Below are positions 1 to 7,186 of a stretch of 8,072 bases of DNA, piece by piece. A program made the translations under genes and the position numbers. Where the stretch lies: the NCBI GenBank assembly GCA_900550795.1, contig URTN01000032.1, positions 1 to 8,072 on the forward strand, written 5' to 3'. Source of the DNA: an uncultured Mollicutes bacterium. Its GTDB lineage: Bacteria; Bacillota_I; Bacilli_A; RFN20; CAG-826. The notes under the pieces were generated by a model. The model saw only the letters and a program-made list of their open reading frames with translations, was not told the origin of the DNA and searched no databases. How positions within the stretch are numbered: position 1 is the stretch's first letter; every line of letters starts with the position of its first letter.

Positions 1-370
1 CTTTTAATTTCCCTTTATATCCATCGATAACTAGGATTAAGCCTTCACTTAATGAAGATATATCTAATCCGGTTAAAGATTGCTTGGATGATAAATAAAT
101 AATCCTAAGCAAGTTCTTATATCCAACTTCGTTTTTAATAAAGAAGCAGACGTGATAAGAAGAAATGACACTTTCCATCCCATATATTGGGATTAAGTTA
201 TATTGCTTTGCATAATTAGTTAATTCAGGGAAACCGCTGATGGAATTAAAATCACATATTGGAGCATATCTATATCCCTTCTTTATATACATACCAAAAA
301 GCTTCTCCATCGAAAGAGCGCTTTTTAGATAAGAATATCCTGAATATATATGCAAAGGTAAGTAATTCAT
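1..370 (-). CDS. dnaE: DNA polymerase III alpha subunit (DnaE), N-terminal fragment
   Basis: Replicative or lesion-tolerant DNA polymerase of the C family. Only the first 123 residues are present, and the gene runs off the left edge of the window. I translated the minus strand from the ATG at 370-368. An in-frame TAA four codons upstream, with no other start between, supports this start, and an AGAGG lies just before it. The residues form the N-terminal PHP domain in the usual order: LHIYSGYS (residues 6-13), ICDFNSISGFPEL (38-50), LIPIYGMESV (59-68), then NEVGYKNLLRI. This pattern is typical of DnaE from Gram-positives. Two usual PHP metal ligands are replaced: HxH reads H7-I-Y9, and the D-H pair reads D40-F41. 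The PHP domain is therefore probably not catalytic, as in other Gram-positive DnaE proteins. The polymerase palm lies outside the window. The gene is transcribed separately from nrnA, because a terminator lies between them. Confidence 0.88.
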   Translation of the reverse strand, partial: MNYLPLHIYSGYSYLKSALSMEKLFGMYIKKGYRYAPICDFNSISGFPELTNYAKQYNLIPIYGMESVISSYHVCFFIKNEVGYKNLLRIIYLSSKQSLTGLDISSLSEGLILVIDGYKGKLK

Positions 371-380
371 GTCCTCTTAA

Positions 381-409
381 ATTATAAACTTAATTTAAGT
401 GCATTAAAA
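381..409 (-). promoter_or_regulatory. Possible dnaE promoter with a small palindrome
   Basis: A perfect TATAAT (386-381 on the minus strand) lies 10 nt before the dnaE ATG. The hexamer 17 bp further upstream is only TTTTAA, a poor -35. Transcription from this box would start inside or next to the AGAGG site, giving an almost leaderless mRNA, so it may be a chance match in AT-rich DNA. Positions 388-400 form a palindrome (ACTTAA, one base, TTAAGT) just upstream of the box that could be an operator. The remainder of 371-473 holds only the nrnA terminator; I see no gene there. Confidence 0.3.
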
Positions 410-432
410 TCTCACTTTGTTAATAAAGCCCT

Positions 433-465
433 AAATAAAAAACGACTTAGGATTATCTAAGCCGT
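433..465 (-). terminator. Rho-independent terminator after nrnA
   Basis: Read on the minus strand, ACGGCTTAG pairs with CTAAGTCGT across a 6-nt loop. This gives a 9-bp stem with one G-U pair (465-442), followed directly by TTTTTTATTT (441-432). It begins 9 nt after the nrnA stop. It closes the ackA-nrnA unit and separates it from dnaE. Confidence 0.9.
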
Positions 466-473
466 AATTTATC

Positions 474-1481
474 TTATTCAACGAATAAAGCGTCTAGATC
501 AGCAATGAATTCATCTAGCTTGGTAAGATCTTTTATTTTGGCCCCGCTAGCCTGGGCATGTCCGCCACCTTCATATTTATTGGCGACTCCAGAAATATCC
601 TTTTCTTTCGACCTAATCGATATCCTCCAGCAATAATCTTTTGGATTTGGGTCTTCAGTAATCGAACACCAGGCATTGATTCCTGCAATATTTGAGAACA
701 TGTTGACGTTTTCTTTTCCTTGTTCAGGTGTAATCTTGAGGTCGTTTTGGACATCGCATGGAAGCAAATAATAGGCAACTCCATGTGGAGATACTTTGAA
801 ATTGGAAAGAACATAGGCCTGCGATCTAAGCGAATCTATATTCTTTTCATACATCTCTAGATATATCGAATGTATATCAATTCCCTTCTTGATAAGTTCT
901 TCTGCAACTGCAAAAGTATGGGTGGAAGTGGAAGAATACATAAATCTTCCTGAATCACCAACTATGCCGATATAGAAATACCTGGCAGCTTCTTTGCTCA
1001 TTACTTTGTTTTTCCAGTTTAAACAAATATCGGCAGCAAGTTCAGAAGCACTAGCAGAACTAGTATCTAATAAAGATGCCCTAGCAATTTCTTTCTTGCA
1101 TGGGTGGTGGTCAATCTTGATTTTGTATTTTGCACTTTTATATCTAGGGTCAGCAATACGCTCATGATCGCCAACATCGCAAATGATGGCTAAGAAATTG
1201 CCTCCCTTGAACCATTCATTATTCAATGTTTCGGTTTCAGGGAATAATCTTGGTGTAAAAGTTACGTGGTTATCCCCAACAAAATGGATTTCCTTGCTTG
1301 GGAAATTATCTTTGATGAATGTATATAGCCCCATTTGGGTTCCCATTGCATCAAAATCAGGTTTTATATGACGGAAAATGACGATTCTATCGTATCTTTC
1401 TATCGCCCTATATATTGAGTTATATATTTTTTTATGTGCTTTGTAATATTCTTTTATTTCGGGGTTAAGGGTATTCTTCAT
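474..1481 (-). CDS. nrnA: Bifunctional oligoribonuclease / pAp phosphatase (DHH family, NrnA-like)
   Basis: Cytoplasmic manganese-dependent phosphoesterase. In this family it degrades 2-5 nt RNA ends (nanoRNA) to mononucleotides, can dephosphorylate pAp, and can cleave pApA from c-di-AMP turnover. The 335 residues are close to the usual 310-330. The DHH domain shows all its metal motifs: HIKPDFD (H38, D42, D44), D102 in ICDVGDHER, the D124-H125-H126 triad in IDHHP, and D176 in GIVGDSGRF. The C-terminal DHHA1 substrate-binding domain carries GGGHAQASGA (GGGH at 305-308). The start ATG overlaps the ackA stop by one base (TAATG), and its ribosome site lies inside ackA, so the two genes are probably translationally coupled. 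The assignment to the NrnA family is firm. Which substrate matters most in vivo cannot be read from the sequence. No membrane segments are seen, so this is not GdpP. Confidence 0.92.
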   Translation of the reverse strand: MKNTLNPEIKEYYKAHKKIYNSIYRAIERYDRIVIFRHIKPDFDAMGTQMGLYTFIKDNFPSKEIHFVGDNHVTFTPRLFPETETLNNEWFKGGNFLAIICDVGDHERIADPRYKSAKYKIKIDHHPCKKEIARASLLDTSSASASELAADICLNWKNKVMSKEAARYFYIGIVGDSGRFMYSSTSTHTFAVAEELIKKGIDIHSIYLEMYEKNIDSLRSQAYVLSNFKVSPHGVAYYLLPCDVQNDLKITPEQGKENVNMFSNIAGINAWCSITEDPNPKDYCWRISIRSKEKDISGVANKYEGGGHAQASGAKIKDLTKLDEFIADLDALFVE

Positions 1482-2662
1482 TACTTAATCCTTTCGTAGC
1501 AATCCCTTGCAATCATGACTTCTTCATCGGTTGGGATGATTGCAACTTTAATTTTGGAGTCAGGCTTAGAAATCAATACTTCCTTGCCTCTAACTTTTTC
1601 GTTTAGTTCATAATCGATATCAAGCCCAAGAGCTTCTTCGACTCTTTGTAATATCTCTTTGCGGAAATAAGGGGCATTCTCGCCAATTCCGGCAGAGAAT
1701 ATTATTAAATCGGCTCCACCTAATCTAACAAAATATGAACCAATGAAATTAGCAACAGTCCTAGAGAAGACATCTCCTGCTAATTTGGCTCTAGGATTAC
1801 CTTGTTCGATTGCTTCTTCGATATCTCTAGTATCATTAGAGATGCCGCTCATTCCAAGGAAGCCGCTCTTCTTGTTGAAGATATCATACATTTCATCGAC
1901 ATTCTTACCGGTGCAGGTGCATAGATAATCCATGACAGAAGGATCTAAATCCCCGGTCCTAGTACCCATCATTACTCCGCCTAATGGAGTTAATCCCATA
2001 GAAGTAGCGATGCATTTACCATCTTTAATCGCGCATAAAGAAGCGCCTGATCCAATATGGCAAGAGATGATTCTATCTGCACCAAAGTCTTCTTTTCCTT
2101 TTCTAGCCAGATAAGCATGGCTAGTACCATGAGCACCATATCTTCTGCAGTCATATTTTTCTGCTAGTTCATATGGAATTGGATATGTATAGTCCTCTGC
2201 TTCCATGGTTTGGTGGAAGGCTGTATCAAATACTGCGATTTCAGGGACATTTGGCAAGGCTTTCTTAAAAGCATGGTAGCCGACTAAGTGGGCTGGAGCA
2301 TGAAGTGGGTCAAGTGGGATTAGCTTGGTAATCTTTGCTTCTGAATCATCATCGAAATCGACTGAATGGGAGAAATATTTGCCACCTTGGACAACTCTAT
2401 GTCCGACACATTTAATCTCATCTAAACTTGAGATGATGTTGTACTTAGTTAGGGCTTCAAGTAATAATTCAACCCCTCTAGCATGGTCCATTATAGGTAA
2501 GACATCTTTATGTTCTTCCCCATTGAACTTAATCTTAAATATACCATCTTCATGGCCAATTCTATCGGCAATTCCTGAACAAAGCACTTTTTCTTCTGGC
2601 ATCTCGAATAGCTTGTATTTAAGCGAACTTGAACCGGCGTTGACCGAAATAACTTTAAACAT
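1481..2662 (-). CDS. ackA: Acetate kinase
   Basis: Converts acetyl phosphate and ADP to acetate and ATP (reversible). It is the last step of the Pta-AckA pathway in the cytoplasm and a main ATP source in fermenting Firmicutes. The 393 residues match the usual ~395-400. All ASKHA-fold signatures are present: VNAGSSSLK (N8, S11-S13), the first acetokinase signature; CVGHRVVQGG (R89); DPLHAPAHL (H121); VFDTAFHQT (D146); GAHGTSH (H178); GTRTGDLD (R235); FSAGIGENAP; and TDEEVMIAR near the end (E380/E381). These correspond to the residues known to be catalytic in the Methanosarcina enzyme. ATG at 2662 is the first start after an in-frame TAA, with AGAGG 10 nt upstream. No pta is in the window. The gene is divergent from glgB and heads the ackA-nrnA unit. 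Confidence 0.97.
   Translation of the reverse strand: MFKVISVNAGSSSLKYKLFEMPEEKVLCSGIADRIGHEDGIFKIKFNGEEHKDVLPIMDHARGVELLLEALTKYNIISSLDEIKCVGHRVVQGGKYFSHSVDFDDDSEAKITKLIPLDPLHAPAHLVGYHAFKKALPNVPEIAVFDTAFHQTMEAEDYTYPIPYELAEKYDCRRYGAHGTSHAYLARKGKEDFGADRIISCHIGSGASLCAIKDGKCIATSMGLTPLGGVMMGTRTGDLDPSVMDYLCTCTGKNVDEMYDIFNKKSGFLGMSGISNDTRDIEEAIEQGNPRAKLAGDVFSRTVANFIGSYFVRLGGADLIIFSAGIGENAPYFRKEILQRVEEALGLDIDYELNEKVRGKEVLISKPDSKIKVAIIPTDEEVMIARDCYERIK
1489..1495 (-). promoter_or_regulatory. Ribosome binding site of nrnA inside ackA
   Basis: GAAAGGA on the minus strand lies 7 nt before the nrnA ATG, within the last codons of ackA. It supports the overlapping start and implies translational coupling. 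Confidence 0.7.
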
Positions 2663-2692
2663 TGTTTCTAAACCTCTTTTTTAATGCGACTT

Positions 2693-2721
2693 ACTATAAC
2701 ATTTTCTTCTAGTTTATTTAA
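2693..2721 (-). promoter_or_regulatory. ackA promoter (extended -10)
   Basis: On the minus strand, TTAAAT (2721-2716), a 17-bp spacer and TATAGT (2698-2693), with a TG one base upstream of the -10 (TGT-TATAGT, an extended -10). The predicted leader is about 24 nt, too short for a riboswitch. The -35 is weak, but the TG extension compensates for this. Confidence 0.6.
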
Positions 2722-2735
2722 CTCTAAAAACCCAT

Positions 2736-2749
2736 ATTTTGACCAAAAT
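2736..2749. promoter_or_regulatory. Palindrome midway between the ackA and glgB promoters
   Basis: ATTTTG-AC-CAAAAT has 6-bp perfect arms. Its centre (2742.5) lies about 21 bp from each -35 box, roughly -56 relative to both predicted starts. This position suits one dimeric regulator acting on both promoters. It fits the CcpA cre consensus poorly and the CodY box only superficially, so the binding protein is unknown. Confidence 0.4.
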
Positions 2750-2762
2750 TAAAAAAGTAACG

Positions 2763-2791
2763 TTAAATATTAATAAACAATGGTTTATAAT
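2763..2791 (+). promoter_or_regulatory. glgB-glgP-dUTPase operon promoter
   Basis: TTAAAT (2763-2768), 17 bp, then a perfect TATAAT (2786-2791). The start would be near 2798, just before AGGAG (2800-2804), giving a leader of about 12 nt. An 8-bp palindrome TAACGTTA (2758-2765) overlaps the -35. The -35 sequence and spacing match those of the divergent ackA promoter. Confidence 0.65.
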
Positions 2792-2810
2792 CACCGCATA
2801 GGAGAAAATT

Positions 2811-4769
2811 ATGGCATACGGTTTGCTTTATGACTATTTGATGGGCCAATGTATTAATGCTTATGAATATTTTGGTGCCCATTTTGTTACAAAAACTATA
2901 AAAAGAAAGAAAGTTAATGGGGTTATGTTCCGTTTATATGCTCCGATGGCAGAAGATGTTTCCGTCATTGGAGAATGGAATGGATGGGATGTCAGGGTCA
3001 ACAAGATGGATAAGGTTGATCCTTGTGGAGTATTCGAGACTTTTATCCCTGATCTAAGGGAATACCAATCTTATAAATACCATTTCAAGAACGCTAAAGG
3101 AGTATATGTAGATAAGGCCGATCCTTTTGCTTTCTATAGCGAGTTCCGTCCTCAGACATGCTCTAGACTATATGGAATAGAAGGTTTCCCTTGGGATGAT
3201 AATGAATACATCTCTAAAAGAAACAGGAATTTCGATGAAGCCATGTCTATATATGAAATCCATCTAGGTTCCTGGAAGGGAAAGATAGATGGACGCTACC
3301 CATCTTATGAAGAAGTCGCGGATTATCTAATCCCATATTTGCAAGAAAATGGCTATACCCATGTTGAAATCATGCCTATTACCCAATATCCATTCGATGG
3401 TTCCTGGGGATATCAGGCGACTGGATTCTATTCAGTAGATTCTAGATATGGAAATCCAAAGCAATTGATGTCATTTGTCAATAGGTTACATAAAGCTGGA
3501 TTTGGGGTAATATTAGATTTTGCCCCAGTTCATTTTGCAACCGATTCTTATGCCTTGCGTGAATTTGATGGGACTTGTTTATATGAATATAGCGATCCTA
3601 ACCACACAATCTCGCCTTGGGGAAGCGCCCAATTCGATTTAGGGAAAGATCCAGTACGTTCATTCTTGATGTCTGCGATGAATTACTTCCTAGAATATTT
3701 CCATTTCGATGGGCTTCGTATCGATGCGGTTTCTAATATTGTTTATTGGGATGGCGATAAATCTAAGGGAGAAAATACCGGCGCAACCGAATTTATTAGA
3801 AGACTTAATGGCAAACTCCATTATGCCCATCCTTCAATAATGACAATCGCAGAAGATTCAACCGACTTTACCAAAGTTACCCATCCAATTGAATATGGGG
3901 GACTTGGATTTGATTATAAATGGGACCTAGGTTGGATGAATGACACCCTTAAATATTATGGATTAGACCCAATATATAAGAAATATCACCATAATGATCT
4001 TAATTTCTCGATGGCATATTTCTTCTCGGAGAATTTCTTGCTTCCTTTGTCTCATGATGAAGTAGTTCACGGCAAAGGGACAATAATTAACAAGATGTGG
4101 GGCGATTACGAAACTAAATTTGCCTTATTACGTAATTTATACGCCTATCAATTTGCCCATCCTGGCAAGAAACTCAATTTCATGGGTAATGAATTAGCTT
4201 CTTTTGATGAATGGAACGAGAATAAATCGTTGCCGTGGAATCTTTTGTCATTCCCAAAACATGATTCCATCAAAAGATTATGCAGAGATCTTAACCTTAT
4301 ATATAAATATCATATCGCGATGCATAAGGAAGAATATAATCCTGCCCATTTTAGATGGACAATGGTCGATAACTCTTCCCAAAGCGTCTATGCCTTTGAA
4401 CGTGATTTTGGGGACGAAGTGATGCTTTTTGTCTTCAATATGACCCCAAATTATTATGATTCTTATGATGTAGGTACTTATCAAGAAGGTGAATTTGAGG
4501 AAATTTTCAATTCCGATAAGGATGTATATGGTGGATATAATAACTATAATGGGGATAAAAAACATACCTATCCCGGCGGTCCAGAAGATAGGCCTTATCA
4601 CATAAATATCAAACTAGCATCTTTCGGGGCTTGCTTCTTTTTGTTGTCAAAAAAGGATAATTCCCCTATTATCAATGAGTTGAAAGTTGCAAAAAAAGCA
4701 AAATCGACACCAAAAAAGACTAAAACAGTTAAGAAAACTAAGAAAACCTCTACAAAAAGGAGTAAATAA
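2811..4769 (+). CDS. glgB: 1,4-alpha-glucan branching enzyme
   Basis: Cytoplasmic GH13 enzyme that cuts an alpha-1,4 glucan chain and rejoins it as an alpha-1,6 branch, in glycogen formation. It has 652 residues. A single CBM48 lies near residues 30-120 (APMAEDVSVIGEWNGWD), typical of the shorter GlgB form. The catalytic barrel starts near 145 (IYEIHLGSWKG) and includes PFDGSWGYQATGF. The catalytic triad is visible: nucleophile D305 in FDGLRIDAV, acid/base E348 in IAEDST, and D416 in LSHDEVVHGKG. MGNELASFDEWN follows, then a beta C-domain. ATG 2811 follows an in-frame TAG with no other start between, and AGGAG lies 6 nt upstream. Residues 625-652 form a tail with 13 Lys and 1 Arg in 28, rich also in Thr and Ser, that is not part of the usual enzyme. 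It is the first gene of the operon; glgP follows after 5 nt. Confidence 0.95.
   Translation: MAYGLLYDYLMGQCINAYEYFGAHFVTKTIKRKKVNGVMFRLYAPMAEDVSVIGEWNGWDVRVNKMDKVDPCGVFETFIPDLREYQSYKYHFKNAKGVYVDKADPFAFYSEFRPQTCSRLYGIEGFPWDDNEYISKRNRNFDEAMSIYEIHLGSWKGKIDGRYPSYEEVADYLIPYLQENGYTHVEIMPITQYPFDGSWGYQATGFYSVDSRYGNPKQLMSFVNRLHKAGFGVILDFAPVHFATDSYALREFDGTCLYEYSDPNHTISPWGSAQFDLGKDPVRSFLMSAMNYFLEYFHFDGLRIDAVSNIVYWDGDKSKGENTGATEFIRRLNGKLHYAHPSIMTIAEDSTDFTKVTHPIEYGGLGFDYKWDLGWMNDTLKYYGLDPIYKKYHHNDLNFSMAYFFSENFLLPLSHDEVVHGKGTIINKMWGDYETKFALLRNLYAYQFAHPGKKLNFMGNELASFDEWNENKSLPWNLLSFPKHDSIKRLCRDLNLIYKYHIAMHKEEYNPAHFRWTMVDNSSQSVYAFERDFGDEVMLFVFNMTPNYYDSYDVGTYQEGEFEEIFNSDKDVYGGYNNYNGDKKHTYPGGPEDRPYHINIKLASFGACFFLLSKKDNSPIINELKVAKKAKSTPKKTKTVKKTKKTSTKRSK
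4758..4762 (+). promoter_or_regulatory. Ribosome binding site of glgP inside the glgB tail
   Basis: AGGAG is formed by the Arg650-Ser651 codons (AGG AGT) of glgB. It lies 12 nt before the glgP ATG, somewhat farther than usual. It is the only good candidate near this start. Confidence 0.6.
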
Positions 4770-4774
4770 ATATT

Positions 4775-7186
4775 ATGTTCGATAATAAAGAAGATTTTAA
4801 GGCGACGTTTTCTAGGCGCCTAGAAGAGAAGTATGGACGTGCCGTCGATGATAGCCATATTACCGAAAGATATGATATTCTCGGTGAAATGATTAGGGAT
4901 TATGCCGGCCATGAATGGAGAGAATCTAGGGAATCAATACTTAGGGATAACAAAAAGCAATTAATCTATTTCTCCATGGAATTCCTCATGGGAAGACTTA
5001 TGACTTCCAATATGCAAAACCTTGGCATCTATGATGTTGCTAGGGATGGACTAGAAGAGCTTGGAATCGATATTGGAGAGCTTGAAGATATTGAAGCAGA
5101 TGCCGGGTTAGGCAATGGGGGCTTAGGTAGATTAGCAGCTTGTTTCCTTGATTCTATCGCCTCTTTAGGATATCCAGGACATGGGAATACCATTAGATAT
5201 GAATATGGTTTCTTTAGGCAAAAATTCGTTAATGGCCAACAAGTTGAACTTCCTGACCAATGGCTTTCAAATGGATTTGTCTTTGAAGTAAGAAAGCCAA
5301 AGCATGCGGTAGAAGTTAGCTTCTACGGCAATGCCGAGACATATCTAAAGCCAGACGGCGGATATGGGCTAAGGACAGTAAATGCAACTCACGTCAGGGC
5401 CGTTCCATATGATGTATCTATCCCTGGATATAGGAATGGAGTTGCTAATACATTAAGGTTATGGTCAGCTGAACCTAGCGAGAATAACCTTCCGACTGAT
5501 CAATCTTTCGAAGATTATCTAAATACCTTAAAAGAACTTTGCCACGGCCTTTATCCAGATGATTCAACCGAACATGGCAGGATGCTTAGGTTAAGGCAAC
5601 AATATTTCTTAGTATCCGCTGGGCTTCAAAGCGCCATGCGTTCATATAAGCAAAGATATGGTTCTCTAGATGATTTTGCTTCTAGTTATGTCTTCCAACT
5701 TAACGATACTCACCCAATATTGGCTATTCCTGAAGCCATGAGACTTTTGCTTGATGAATATGGATATGGTTGGGATGAAGCCTGGAATATTGTTACCAAG
5801 ATGTTTGCCTATACTAACCATACAGTCATGCCTGAGGCACTTGAAAAATGGCCAGTACAATATGTCCAGCATCTTGTTCCTAGGGTTTATATGATAATTG
5901 AGGAAATTAACCGTAGGTTTAATATATTGCTTTCCGAAAAGAATGTATCAGATTCTGCAAGGTATCAAATGCAGATAATCAAGGATGGCCAAATCCATAT
6001 GACGAATATGGCTATCTATACTGGTTTCTCTGTTAATGGGGTTGCTAAAATCCATACAAAGATTCTTGAAGAATATACATTCAAGGATTTCTATGAATTA
6101 TTCCCAAATAAATTCAATAACAAGACAAACGGCGTCACCCATAGAAGGTGGCTAATGTATGCTAACCCAAGATTAGCTGCTGCTATTGATAGAAAGATTG
6201 GGACTAATTGGAGAAAAGACTTTGAACATGAAATTTGCAAGTTGAAGAAATTTGCAGATGACAAAGATTTCCAAAAGGAAATAATGGATATCAAGCATCA
6301 AAACAAAGTTGATTTCGCCTCTTTCTGCAAGAAGACTTATGGAATTGAAGTCGATCCAAATTCCATATTCGATGTTCAAATCAAAAGATTACATGCCTAC
6401 AAGAGACAACTCCTTAACCTTTTCCATATAATGTATCTATATCAGAAACTTAAGGAAGATCCAACATTTAGTATCACTCCACATACATATATATTCGGTG
6501 CGAAAGCAGCTCCAAGCTATGTCTATGCGAAAAAGATTATTGAGCTTATCCTAGCAGTAGCCAAGGTAGTGGATGAAGATCCTAGAGTTTCTAAATTCAT
6601 TAAGATTGTCTTTGTCGAGAATTATGGAGTATCCCTAGCTGAAAAGATTATCCCAGCCGCTGATATTTCCGAACAAATCTCTACTGCTGGTAAAGAAGCT
6701 TCTGGTACTTCTAACATGAAGTTAATGATGAATGGTGCTCTTACTTTAGGGACATTAGATGGAGCAAATATCGAAATTGCCGATTTTGCTGGAAACGAAA
6801 ACGAAATCATTTTTGGTCTAAAGGAAAATGAAATCCAAAAGATGGTAGATGAAGGAACCTATAATCCTTGGGATATATATAATTCCGATATCAGGGTCAA
6901 AAATATCATGGATTCATTGTTCACTGGTCCATGGTGCAAAGGTGATAACAACAAATTCAGGATGATATTTGATGAAATAATGGCCAGGAATGACCAATTC
7001 TTCGTCTTGGCTGACTTCAATGCCTATAACAAGGCTTGTCAAGAAGCTGACCAAAGATATCAAGATGAATCTAATTGGGCTAGAAGCGCTATTCTAAATA
7101 TTGCTAATAGTGGCTACTTCACTTCCGATAGGACGATTGAAGAATATAACAAGGATATCTGGCATTTGGAGAAATTAAGTAAATGA
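4775..7186 (+). CDS. glgP: Glycogen / alpha-glucan phosphorylase
   Basis: PLP-dependent GT35 enzyme that releases glucose 1-phosphate from the non-reducing ends of alpha-1,4 glucans using phosphate, in the cytoplasm. Its 803 residues match the ~800 of bacterial GlgP/MalP. Family blocks appear in order: IYFSMEFLMGRL, DAGLGNGGLGRLAA (D109 to R119 and beyond), LNDTHPILAIPE, YTNHTVMPEALE, NGVTHRRWL, IKRLHAYKRQ, VFVENYGVSLAEKIIPAAD, and the signature EASGTSNMKLMMNGALT, whose Lys649 should carry the PLP. No deletion or broken motif is seen. It follows glgB by 5 nt and overlaps the dUTPase gene by 4 nt, so all three are cotranscribed. GlgP and MalP cannot be separated firmly by sequence alone. The glgB neighbour favours a role in glycogen. 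Confidence 0.95.
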   Translation: MFDNKEDFKATFSRRLEEKYGRAVDDSHITERYDILGEMIRDYAGHEWRESRESILRDNKKQLIYFSMEFLMGRLMTSNMQNLGIYDVARDGLEELGIDIGELEDIEADAGLGNGGLGRLAACFLDSIASLGYPGHGNTIRYEYGFFRQKFVNGQQVELPDQWLSNGFVFEVRKPKHAVEVSFYGNAETYLKPDGGYGLRTVNATHVRAVPYDVSIPGYRNGVANTLRLWSAEPSENNLPTDQSFEDYLNTLKELCHGLYPDDSTEHGRMLRLRQQYFLVSAGLQSAMRSYKQRYGSLDDFASSYVFQLNDTHPILAIPEAMRLLLDEYGYGWDEAWNIVTKMFAYTNHTVMPEALEKWPVQYVQHLVPRVYMIIEEINRRFNILLSEKNVSDSARYQMQIIKDGQIHMTNMAIYTGFSVNGVAKIHTKILEEYTFKDFYELFPNKFNNKTNGVTHRRWLMYANPRLAAAIDRKIGTNWRKDFEHEICKLKKFADDKDFQKEIMDIKHQNKVDFASFCKKTYGIEVDPNSIFDVQIKRLHAYKRQLLNLFHIMYLYQKLKEDPTFSITPHTYIFGAKAAPSYVYAKKIIELILAVAKVVDEDPRVSKFIKIVFVENYGVSLAEKIIPAADISEQISTAGKEASGTSNMKLMMNGALTLGTLDGANIEIADFAGNENEIIFGLKENEIQKMVDEGTYNPWDIYNSDIRVKNIMDSLFTGPWCKGDNNKFRMIFDEIMARNDQFFVLADFNAYNKACQEADQRYQDESNWARSAILNIANSGYFTSDRTIEEYNKDIWHLEKLSK

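Noticed and set aside
1743..2684. Several 60-119 codon plus-strand open frames opposite ackA
   Set aside because: All are shadows of the conserved ackA frame, with no motif or upstream ribosome site.
2735..2750. CodY box or CcpA cre site between ackA and glgB
   Set aside because: Only about 10 of 15 positions match the CodY consensus, mostly the AT-rich flanks, and the spacer is wrong. The central CG of cre is missing. It is kept only as an unidentified palindrome.
2663..2810. Riboswitch or leader RNA in the divergent intergenic region
   Set aside because: Predicted leaders are only about 12 and 24 nt, and no strong hairpin is seen outside the small palindrome.
4278..4601. Minus-strand 107-codon hydrophobic open frame inside glgB
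   Set aside because: It lies antisense to a clearly real, intact enzyme, has no ribosome site or promoter of note, and its hydrophobic look comes from the reverse complement of Asp/Asn/Tyr/Lys-rich codons.
7183..7186. Mycoplasma-type code with TGA as Trp, which would fuse glgP to following sequence
   Set aside because: GlgP and the dUTPase end at family-typical lengths at TGA, the dUTPase starts properly at the ATGA overlap, and Trp is encoded by TGG throughout.
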